Source: Gammaproteobacteria bacterium
GTDB taxonomy: Bacteria; Pseudomonadota; Gammaproteobacteria; PS1; Pseudothioglobaceae
Assembly (NCBI GenBank): GCA_003489145.1
Contig: DNJI01000076.1
Span: 7,974-15,333 of the forward strand
Direction: 5' to 3'
DNA length: 7,360 nucleotides
The translations under genes were made by a program, and so were the position numbers. The notes under the pieces were generated by a model. That model searched no databases. It saw nothing but the letters and a program-made list of their open reading frames with translations, and was not told where the DNA came from. Positions within the stretch are counted from its first letter, which is position 1. The number at the start of each line of letters is the position of its first letter. Shown here piece after piece: positions 1 to 5,711 of this stretch.

Positions 1-12
1 AAAGATTAAGTT

Positions 13-654
13 TTAGTGTAGACCAGCAATGTATTCAGAAACTGCATCAATTTCTGTGTTGGTTAAACTCTTAGTGAAGTTAATCATCATGCCTTCATAG
101 TCGTTAGCTCTGCTTGGTTTAGTCGAACCCGTTTGTGCATTGATTGAGTCTTGACGAAACAACTTAAGCTGCTTAGCCACATAAGCAGCATGCTGTGAAC
201 CTAATGCCGGAAAGCCTGCAGCCGGAATGCCTTTTCCTTGTGGGCCATGACAAGCAATACAAGCTGTTGTACCTGTGGACTTCTTGCCACCACGATAGAT
301 TTTTTCACCTAGGGCAATATTGGCATCTTTCTTAGCTACGCCTGGTGTCACCGTTTGTAAAGCATAATACGCAGCAATGTTTTGCATGTCAGTATCGGTT
401 AATGGCGCTACCATTCCAGCCATCGTAGCATCTGTACGATCGTGAGTTTTAAATTCTCTTAACTGTTTCAATAAATAAGCTTGGCTTTGGCCTGCTAATT
501 TAGGAAAACTTGGTACCACTGAGTTTCCGCTAACGCCATGACAACCAATACAAGTCGCCGATTTGGTTTGACCAAGTGCTGCATCGCCTGCCGCTAAAGT
601 GTGTGTTGAGGCTAAAGCCAGTACTGCAGTAAAAATTAATGCTAATTTATTCAC
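13..654 (-). CDS. Cytochrome c4-type diheme c cytochrome (periplasmic)
   Basis: Periplasmic electron carrier of the cytochrome c4 family, which typically passes electrons from the bc1 complex to terminal oxidases such as cbb3. The 213-residue product has an Sec signal peptide (about residues 1-21, cleavage near TLA/AGD). Two homologous heme domains follow, with CIGCH at 35-39 and CIACH at 132-136. Probable axial methionines are M78 or M81 in the first domain and M189 or M190 in the second. Length fits c4 proteins (about 190-210). The start is a GTG at 652-654, chosen because an AAGGA-type ribosome site lies 5 nt upstream and the signal peptide then begins at MNKLALIF. A longer frame opening with TTG at 696 would translate through a terminator hairpin and spoil the signal peptide. 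It lies downstream of another cytochrome c gene on the same strand. Family identity is secure; the exact redox partner is inferred. Confidence 0.93.
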   Translation of the reverse strand: MNKLALIFTAVLALASTHTLAAGDAALGQTKSATCIGCHGVSGNSVVPSFPKLAGQSQAYLLKQLREFKTHDRTDATMAGMVAPLTDTDMQNIAAYYALQTVTPGVAKKDANIALGEKIYRGGKKSTGTTACIACHGPQGKGIPAAGFPALGSQHAAYVAKQLKLFRQDSINAQTGSTKPSRANDYEGMMINFTKSLTNTEIDAVSEYIAGLH

Positions 655-659
655 GGGTT

Positions 660-665
660 TCCTTT
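660..665 (-). promoter_or_regulatory. Ribosome binding site deciding the GTG start of cytochrome c4
   Basis: Read on the minus strand the sequence is AAAAAGGAAACCCGTG, so a good AAGGA Shine-Dalgarno core sits about 5 nt before the GTG at 652-654. It supports the 213-residue protein over any upstream non-ATG start. Confidence 0.75.
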
Positions 666-669
666 TTGC

Positions 670-707
670 AAAAAAATAAGCCGATATTATACTCAATATC
701 GGCTTAT
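670..707 (-). terminator. Intrinsic terminator-like hairpin between the two cytochrome genes
   Basis: A perfect 13-bp inverted repeat (arms 676-688 and 695-707, 6-nt loop) is followed on the minus strand by seven T residues (670-676). This is the layout of a Rho-independent terminator, although the stem is AT-rich, with only four G-C pairs. It lies just upstream of the cytochrome c4 ribosome site, so it could end or attenuate readthrough from the upstream cytochrome gene. A TATAAT (686-691, minus strand) is embedded in it and could instead be a -10 element for cytochrome c4, though I find no good -35. Confidence 0.6.
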
Positions 708-714
708 CATAATA

Positions 715-736
715 TAGGATTTAAACTTAAATCCTA
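715..736. repeat. 22-bp near-perfect palindrome in the cytochrome spacer
   Basis: Arms of 10 bp (715-724 and 727-736) flank a central AC dinucleotide, so the two arms are exact reverse complements. The 2-nt centre is too short for a comfortable RNA loop and the arms are AT-rich. A protein-binding operator is therefore as plausible as an RNA hairpin. It lies between two terminator-like hairpins, upstream of cytochrome c4. I cannot match it to a known regulator consensus. Confidence 0.5.
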
Positions 737-775
737 AAAATTACAGATTCGGTTTATAAAAACCGTCAGTAATTT
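736..775 (-). terminator. Probable intrinsic terminator of the monoheme cytochrome c gene
   Basis: On the minus strand a hairpin begins at the stop codon. A 7-bp outer stem (738-744 with 769-775) is followed by a single mismatch, two further pairs and a 2-nt bulge. A 6-bp inner stem (750-755 with 760-765) closes a 4-nt loop. Five T residues (736-740) follow on the minus strand. Its position directly after the monoheme cytochrome frame fits a terminator. The internal mismatch and bulge make it weaker than a textbook example. Confidence 0.55.
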
Positions 776-1067
776 ATTTTCCAGATAGGAAATCTGCAAT
801 TGCTTGCTCATGGCCTGCAGCCATTGGCGCCATTGCATTCATTGTTGGGTCTACACGTTTGCCAGACTGAAAGTCTTTTAACTGGTCAAAAATCCAGCCA
901 GCATCTTTACCCGCTAGTGAAGGGTACGATGGCACCATTGAGTTACCACCAGCACCATGACAACCTGAACAACCTAAATTGTTATACATTGCTTCGCCAG
1001 ACGCTTGAACTGAAAACGAACCTACTGATAATGCAGCCGCTGCTGCTACTAATAAAACTTTTTTCAT
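774..1067 (-). CDS. Small monoheme cytochrome c (c5/c553-like, periplasmic)
   Basis: A 97-residue secreted class I cytochrome c. Residues 1-22 form a signal peptide with an alanine-rich core and predicted cleavage at VQA/SG. The single heme motif CSGCH is at 33-37, and the axial methionine is probably M76, M79 or M82. The mature part (about 75 residues) resembles one half of the neighbouring cytochrome c4: both share CHG..GNS.VPS.P.LAG, then QL..F, then D.TM..M. The ATG at 1065-1067 is preceded by a strong AAGGAG ribosome site (1074-1079) with 6-nt spacing. The gene lies 119 bp upstream of the c4 gene on the same strand and is divergent from engB, an arrangement I recall from Pseudomonas (PA5490-PA5492). 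It probably shuttles electrons in the same respiratory branch as c4; that role is inferred. Confidence 0.9.
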   Translation of the reverse strand: MKKVLLVAAAAALSVGSFSVQASGEAMYNNLGCSGCHGAGGNSMVPSYPSLAGKDAGWIFDQLKDFQSGKRVDPTMNAMAPMAAGHEQAIADFLSGK

Positions 1068-1073
1068 TACTCT

Positions 1074-1079
1074 CTCCTT
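1074..1079 (-). promoter_or_regulatory. Strong ribosome binding site of the monoheme cytochrome c gene
   Basis: Minus-strand AAGGAG, 6 nt before the ATG. It is one of only three clear Shine-Dalgarno sites I find before the eight genes of the window. Confidence 0.75.
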
Positions 1080-1119
1080 ATTTAAAAAAAATGACGCTTA
1101 GTCTCGCCGTGAACCTTTA

Positions 1120-1180
1120 TATAATGATGTCTACTCCCACCACGAATTTTTTATTATACACCGTTTTCCATAATGCGCAA
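1120..1180. promoter_or_regulatory. Divergent promoter region between the cytochrome genes and engB
   Basis: The spacer 1068-1172 should hold promoters in both directions. For the minus strand, TATAAT (1153-1158) with TTGCGC (1175-1180) and a 16-nt spacer is a fair sigma-70-like candidate; its -35 overlaps the engB start codon. For engB on the plus strand, TATAAT (1120-1125) has only a weak -35, and the downstream TATTAT/TATACA (1152-1160) lies just 12-15 nt before the ATG. No Shine-Dalgarno site precedes engB. These are matches by eye only. Confidence 0.35.
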
Positions 1181-1772
1181 TTCCTACCCTCAAGCCAAGT
1201 TTTTACTCTCATGCCCATCGCTCAAAGGTTGTCCGGACGACCAAGGCTTTGAGGTAATTTTTGCCGGACGCTCTAACGCTGGAAAATCAAGCGCTATCAA
1301 TACACTCACTTTGCAAAATAAATTAGCCAAAGTATCACGTACACCTGGCAGAACACAACATTTGGTATTTTTTGAATTAGATGAAAACCGTCGTTTGGTT
1401 GATTTGCCCGGTTACGGTTATGCTAAAGTACCTGAACGCATTAAACGGCAATGGCACATTGACATGAGTGAATATTTTGAAAAACGTCGTTGCTTGGCGG
1501 GCGCAGTTTTGGTAATGGACGTACGTCGCCCACTCACAAAATTCGACCAAATGATGTTGGACTGGTGCGTCAGTATCAACCTACCCACGCAAATTTTACT
1601 AACCAAATCAGACAAACTCAAAAAAGGGGCGGCGAGCAATGCACTACTCAAAGTCAGGCGTGCTATTGAACCGCATCCTTATGTAGAGGTGCAGCTTTTT
1701 TCCAGTTTAAAAAAACAAGGTCTAGAGACAATTTGGGGCCGACTCAACACCTTCTTCGGCTATGTGGATTAA
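1173..1772 (+). CDS. engB: Ribosome biogenesis GTPase EngB (YihA/YsxC family)
   Basis: A TRAFAC-class GTPase needed for late assembly of the 50S ribosomal subunit in the cytoplasm. The 199-residue protein has the full GTPase motif set. G1 is GRSNAGKS (32-39), G2 lies in TPGRT (57-61), G3 is DLPG (77-80) followed by the family-typical GYGYAKVP, G4 is TKSD (144-147) and G5 lies near FSS (176-178). Length is normal for EngB (about 195-210). The ATG at 1173 gives the expected N-terminus, with AKFLLS just before the G domain, but has no recognisable ribosome site. The next gene, an AddB-like nuclease, starts 11 bp before this stop codon, so the two are probably co-transcribed. The polA gene and Spot 42-type sRNA found beside engB in E. 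coli are not visible in the spacer here. Confidence 0.97.
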   Translation: MRNSYPQAKFLLSCPSLKGCPDDQGFEVIFAGRSNAGKSSAINTLTLQNKLAKVSRTPGRTQHLVFFELDENRRLVDLPGYGYAKVPERIKRQWHIDMSEYFEKRRCLAGAVLVMDVRRPLTKFDQMMLDWCVSINLPTQILLTKSDKLKKGAASNALLKVRRAIEPHPYVEVQLFSSLKKQGLETIWGRLNTFFGYVD

Positions 1773-4239
1773 TGCCAATCTAGCATCTCTAACCGCTCAA
1801 GACAGTGTTGTTCTGGCTAACAATCGACAAGTCTTAGCTTTTAAAAAAACTTGGAACCTGCAACGAGGCACCTCAGCACTCCCTCAGACTTTTGCTTGGA
1901 AACAATACCTACAGAACACTTGGAAAGCCATTAATCCCAACTCATCCAAGCGCCTTATTTCAGCCATCGAATCTAGAACACTCATCAATCAATCCATGAC
2001 GCGCTTAGGTCAAATAGTTGATACTCGCCTACTAGACGAAGTGGTAAAAAATATGGATTATTGCCATGCGCATTTAATCAACCCCACGCAATTACTTGAT
2101 TCACATCATCAAAATAGTGAGTTATTTAGCGCTTGGATGTTGGATTATCAGCAAACCAAATTGACGCTTAATGTGCTTGATGTCAATGACCTATCCACAC
2201 TCATCTTAAATCGTGATCGTGAAATTAGCCAACCCTATCTTTATGGGTTTAAAACACTTACACCTGAGCAATCAGGTTTGTTTGCCAATATTGGCCATCA
2301 AGTCCTAAGCGCAAATCAGCCAAACACACACAGTAGCAACCAAACCTTTAACACAACCTCTGATGAAATTTTTCATGTTGCCACTTGGGCTAAGGATTTA
2401 CACAGCAAACACCCAGAAAAACACATTGCCATTGTCAGTCCACAACTCAACAGTGAACACCATCAGATAAAATCAATTTTTGATCAAGTCTTCGACGATG
2501 TACTGGTTGGCACGGGACAAAAAGCCTACAACATTTCTCTAGGTTTGCCGCTGACTGATTACCCATTCATTCGGCACTTACTTTCAGTGTTACAGCTCTC
2601 TCAACAACTGCAAAGCAACCGCATTAGTACCGAGACCTTTAACGCCGTTATCACCTCGCCCTATATTGCTCACGCCCAAGTTGAGCAATCAAGCCGAGCA
2701 TTATTGGTGAATCAAGTTTTATCTTGGTCACAAACACACTTCAAATTAAACCAACTTAGTCCGCATCTAATTAACACACCTTTATTGGATGCACTTATTA
2801 ATAACATTAGCTCTAAAGCCGTAAGTGGCCGGCAAAAACACGATCAATGGTTGTTAAGCTTTAACACGTATTTGCTAGCTTGGGGCTTTGCAACAGACAG
2901 AACCCTCTCTAGTGTCGAATACCAATTATTTAACAAATACCAGCAAACCAGCTTGGGGCTAAATCAATTAGCCCAAATCAACGATAAAGTTAGTGCATCA
3001 CAAGCCGTTGTCGATTTACAAACTTGGTTATCCCAAGTGATTTTCCAAGCACAATCTGCCAAAACTCCGATTCAAATACTCGGCAGTTTGGAAGCAGAAG
3101 GCCTGTATTTTGACGAGGCGTGGGTGCTCGGCATGACCGATGATTTCTTGCCAGCAGCGCTTAATGCGCCACGTTTTATTCCTAATGACATTGCCGCACA
3201 ACATCAAATTCCTCACAGTAATTTTGAACTGATTGCCAAAGATGCCAAAGATACGCTGAACAACTTAATCAATTTATCTGATCAAGTGAACTTCTCTTAT
3301 GCCAAAACTCACTTTGAAAGCGAGCAACACAGATCACCGCTACTGCCTTTTAATAACGAAATCGAAACACCCAAACAGCCACATCAGCCCGCCCTATTAG
3401 AAACCATTAACGATACTCAAGCCGCGCCACTAGTTGACAAGCAGGTGAGTGGCGGTGTGGGCATTCTAAAAGACCAAATGGCTTGCGCCTTTAAGGGCTT
3501 TTCCCATCGCCTTAATATCAAAAAATTTGACGCACCACATCTCGGCCTTAACCGTGCAGAGCAAGGAGATGTGGTTCACAAAGTATTGGAATCTATCTAT
3601 CGACAAGTACAATCTTCTACTGATTTGATCGCTTACAGTGAAGATAAATTAAATCAGCTCATCGATACCGCCATTCAAAATGAATTAAAGCGTTATGGAC
3701 GCTCCGGCTTTACCCAAATTGAGCACGACCGACTACAACAATTGATTCATAAATTCATTGCCACCGAAAAACAACGTGATGCCTTTAGAGTGATTGCCAC
3801 TGAGCAAACCATTGAAGCCAATGTTGCTGGTTTGCACTTTAACACGCGCCTTGATCGTGTTGATGAAATGGACAATGGCGACCGCATTATCTTTGATTAC
3901 AAGACCGGCAACTTACCAAGCAACCCTTGGTGTGGAAATCCAATCAAAGAGCCGCAATTGCCCATTTACGCCACCACCAATCCAGCTGATGGCATTGCCT
4001 TTATCAAGCCAGCAGCAGATAAAATTAGTATCACCGGTTTGGCTAGAGACAAAGACTCTTTACCTAAAAAAACTTCTGGGCAAAAGTCTTGCACCGATTG
4101 GGACCAACAGCTCAAACTCTGGCAACAACAACTAGACCAAACCAGCTTAGATTATCAACAAGGTGATGCCGAAGTGCTACCGACTAAAGGCGCTTGTGAA
4201 TATTGTGAATACGATTCACTTTGTCGAGTTGTAAAATAA
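1762..4239 (+). CDS. AddB-like PD-(D/E)XK nuclease, probable DNA repair protein
   Basis: An 825-residue protein of the AddB-related family annotated as 'probable DNA repair protein' (TIGR03623 by my recollection). The middle region carries family-like blocks, such as GLPLTDYPFIRHLL and GSLEAEGLYFDEAWVLGM followed by FLP. The C-terminal third is a RecB-type nuclease domain: H606 and E610 in motif I, D698 in RLDRVD, D712-K714 in DYKTG, and Q732/Y736 in QLPIYA. Four cysteines (C575, then C812, C815 and C821 in a C-x2-C-x5-C pattern) match the iron-sulfur 'staple' of AddB nucleases. I find no Walker A motif, so the N-terminal helicase-like part is probably inactive as an ATPase. The ATG overlaps engB by 11 bp and lacks a ribosome site, suggesting translational coupling. 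The 3' end overlaps cca tail to tail by 24 bp. It probably processes DNA ends in recombination repair; its partner is unknown. Confidence 0.85.
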   Translation: MWINANLASLTAQDSVVLANNRQVLAFKKTWNLQRGTSALPQTFAWKQYLQNTWKAINPNSSKRLISAIESRTLINQSMTRLGQIVDTRLLDEVVKNMDYCHAHLINPTQLLDSHHQNSELFSAWMLDYQQTKLTLNVLDVNDLSTLILNRDREISQPYLYGFKTLTPEQSGLFANIGHQVLSANQPNTHSSNQTFNTTSDEIFHVATWAKDLHSKHPEKHIAIVSPQLNSEHHQIKSIFDQVFDDVLVGTGQKAYNISLGLPLTDYPFIRHLLSVLQLSQQLQSNRISTETFNAVITSPYIAHAQVEQSSRALLVNQVLSWSQTHFKLNQLSPHLINTPLLDALINNISSKAVSGRQKHDQWLLSFNTYLLAWGFATDRTLSSVEYQLFNKYQQTSLGLNQLAQINDKVSASQAVVDLQTWLSQVIFQAQSAKTPIQILGSLEAEGLYFDEAWVLGMTDDFLPAALNAPRFIPNDIAAQHQIPHSNFELIAKDAKDTLNNLINLSDQVNFSYAKTHFESEQHRSPLLPFNNEIETPKQPHQPALLETINDTQAAPLVDKQVSGGVGILKDQMACAFKGFSHRLNIKKFDAPHLGLNRAEQGDVVHKVLESIYRQVQSSTDLIAYSEDKLNQLIDTAIQNELKRYGRSGFTQIEHDRLQQLIHKFIATEKQRDAFRVIATEQTIEANVAGLHFNTRLDRVDEMDNGDRIIFDYKTGNLPSNPWCGNPIKEPQLPIYATTNPADGIAFIKPAADKISITGLARDKDSLPKKTSGQKSCTDWDQQLKLWQQQLDQTSLDYQQGDAEVLPTKGACEYCEYDSLCRVVK

Positions 4240-5301
4240 CGCAATAATTGACAACTTCTTATCCTGAATTGCCTTAGCAATATTGCTTTTATCAAGACTA
4301 GCAATATCTATCGAACCCAATTGATCACACAGTTGCTTTATCGGCTCAACCTCAATACCCAACAAAACAAATATTGCAAGTAATTGCTCAAAACGCTCTT
4401 TGCGCCTGAGTGCATCGGTTCGATTAAAAAATGCCAATACCCCTTCTGCATCTTGCTGCTCTAATTGATCGGCAATCACTCGCCACTGACTCGTTAGTGT
4501 TGCAAGTTGTGTGTATTCCTTAGGGCATTTAATATGCTGACATAGTTGCTCAATGGTATCGACGCGCTCATTATGCAACCAAACAGCAAATTTAATCACT
4601 GGATTATAGGTATTCAAACGATCTAAAAATTCAAACTCATTGTCATGGGTTGTGTGTGCACTATGACTCAACATCGGGAAAACCCTTGCATCAGCACCAC
4701 AAGCTGATAACACCTTAAAAAACGCCGACGGTGTTTCATAAGACAGTGCTTTCTCAAGCTCTTTAAAGACGCGTTCAGGTGTCAATGCATCGACCTCGCC
4801 TGAGGTGACCATGTCTTTCATCAATCGATGGGTTGAATGTGCTACCTTAAAGCCAAATACTTTAAATCGTGCAGCAAATCGTGCTACACGTAATACACGC
4901 ACTGGGTCTTCACTAAAGGCGTCAGATACGTGTTTTAACAAGCCGTTGTTTAAGTCTTCTCGGCCGTTAAAAGGGTCAAACAATTCCCCATCTTTCTCAG
5001 CAATTGCATTAATGGTTAAATCACGGCGTGATAAGTCCTGCTCAAGTGTGACTGATTTTGAAGTATCAAATTCAAAGCCTTTGTAGCCTTTACCAACTTT
5101 ACGCTCTAACCTAGCCAGTGCATATTCTTCTTGTGTACCCGGATGCAAAAAAACCGGAAATTCTTTGCCCACTTGACGATAGCCAAGATCCAGCATTTCG
5201 TCAGGCGATGAGCCGACTATCACCCAATCTTTCTCAGTGTTGTTGTCGCTAATGCCTAATAAGCGATCACGAACTGCACCGCCAACTAAATACTTTTTCA
5301 T
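4216..5301 (-). CDS. cca: CCA tRNA nucleotidyltransferase, short form with degenerate HD domain
   Basis: Class II CCA-adding enzyme, which builds or repairs the 3' CCA end of tRNAs from CTP and ATP without a nucleic acid template. From the N-terminus it shows GGAVRD (7-12), the metal-binding acidic pair E23-x-D25, RRDLTINAIA (92-101), DPFNG (109-113) and the EDxxRxxR block (E131, D132, R135, R138). All are in family order and close to E. coli Cca. E. coli Cca has about 412 residues and this protein 361. The missing part is mainly the C-terminal HD phosphohydrolase domain, where the HD dyad aligns with H243-N244 and the following glycine/histidine-rich segment is gone. Nucleotidyl transfer should be intact, while the phosphatase and phosphodiesterase activities of long Cca proteins are probably lost. 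The start matches the family N-terminus (MKKYLVGGAVRD). No ribosome site is visible. The gene is divergent from msrB. Confidence 0.95.
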   Translation of the reverse strand: MKKYLVGGAVRDRLLGISDNNTEKDWVIVGSSPDEMLDLGYRQVGKEFPVFLHPGTQEEYALARLERKVGKGYKGFEFDTSKSVTLEQDLSRRDLTINAIAEKDGELFDPFNGREDLNNGLLKHVSDAFSEDPVRVLRVARFAARFKVFGFKVAHSTHRLMKDMVTSGEVDALTPERVFKELEKALSYETPSAFFKVLSACGADARVFPMLSHSAHTTHDNEFEFLDRLNTYNPVIKFAVWLHNERVDTIEQLCQHIKCPKEYTQLATLTSQWRVIADQLEQQDAEGVLAFFNRTDALRRKERFEQLLAIFVLLGIEVEPIKQLCDQLGSIDIASLDKSNIAKAIQDKKLSIIALFYNSTK

Positions 5302-5331
5302 GGTTATGAAGAAGAATGGTTTAAATGCCCA

Positions 5332-5338
5332 TATAATA
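5332..5338. promoter_or_regulatory. Overlapping divergent -10 elements between cca and msrB
   Basis: TATAAT on the plus strand (5332-5337) lies 6 nt before the msrB ATG, so transcription would begin at or next to the start codon. TATTAT on the minus strand (5333-5338) overlaps it and points toward cca, about 31 nt from its ATG. Neither has a convincing -35 hexamer. The whole spacer is only 42 bp (5302-5343), so promoters for both genes must be in or near it. Confidence 0.4.
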
Positions 5339-5343
5339 CACGA

Positions 5344-5709
5344 ATGGATTTATCTAAATTAACGCCAGAACAGTTTAAAGTCACCCAACAGTGCGGTACG
5401 GAAGCACCGTTTACTGGCCAATATGTCAATCATCATGAGCAAGGTGATTACACTTGTATTTGCTGCGATCAAGTGCTATTTTCATCCGAAACTAAGTTTG
5501 ACTCTGGCACTGGCTGGCCTAGTTTTTATGACATTGCCACGGCTGACAGTATCTCTTCAATCGAAGATAACGCACACGGTATGACCCGCGTAGAAATCAG
5601 ATGTAAAAACTGTGATGCGCACCTTGGCCATGTATTTCCTGATGGCCCTGCACCCACAGGACAGCGTTATTGTATTAACTCTGCTTCATTAAAATTTCAA
5701 GCCAAATAA
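5344..5709 (+). CDS. msrB: Peptide methionine (R)-S-oxide reductase MsrB
   Basis: Reduces the R-epimer of methionine sulfoxide in oxidised proteins back to methionine, probably in the cytoplasm because no signal peptide is present. The 121-residue protein carries the zinc ligands C38, C41, C87 and C90 as two CxxC pairs. It also has GWPSF (57-61), H93 and H96 in AHLGHVF, and the catalytic C110 within RYCINSASL with N112. The resolving cysteine found in E. coli-type enzymes (SGCGWPS) is replaced by T56 here, so recycling must use another cysteine (C17 and C40 are extra) or an external reductant. The ATG fits the family N-terminus, shortened by roughly 10 residues relative to E. coli. No ribosome site precedes it. 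mpl begins 2 nt after the stop codon, so msrB is probably the first gene of an msrB-mpl-ubiX operon. Confidence 0.96.
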   Translation: MDLSKLTPEQFKVTQQCGTEAPFTGQYVNHHEQGDYTCICCDQVLFSSETKFDSGTGWPSFYDIATADSISSIEDNAHGMTRVEIRCKNCDAHLGHVFPDGPAPTGQRYCINSASLKFQAK

Positions 5710-5711
5710 CA

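Noticed and set aside
1068..1172. Spot 42-type small RNA next to engB
   Set aside because: In E. coli an sRNA gene lies beside engB (yihA), but this spacer is only 105 bp, has no stable hairpin with a T-run, and is accounted for by divergent promoters and a leader.
800..1252. Plus-strand open frame of 150 codons across the cytochrome c gene and the engB start
   Set aside because: It is antisense to a clear heme protein, has low-complexity leucine-rich content with no domain, and overlaps the divergent promoter region and engB in another frame.
3794..4135. Plus-strand open frame of 113 codons inside the AddB-like nuclease gene
   Set aside because: It lies in another frame over the conserved nuclease motifs (RLDRVD, DYKTG), has no ribosome site and shows no recognisable protein pattern.
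4227..4256. Inverted repeat AGTTGT/ACAACT at the convergent junction as a bidirectional terminator
   Set aside because: The stem is only 6 bp with an 18-nt loop, and no T-run follows on either strand, so I do not call it a terminator.
4805..5086. Plus-strand open frame of 93 codons opposite cca
   Set aside because: It is antisense to the most conserved part of Cca and is best explained as a shadow of that gene.
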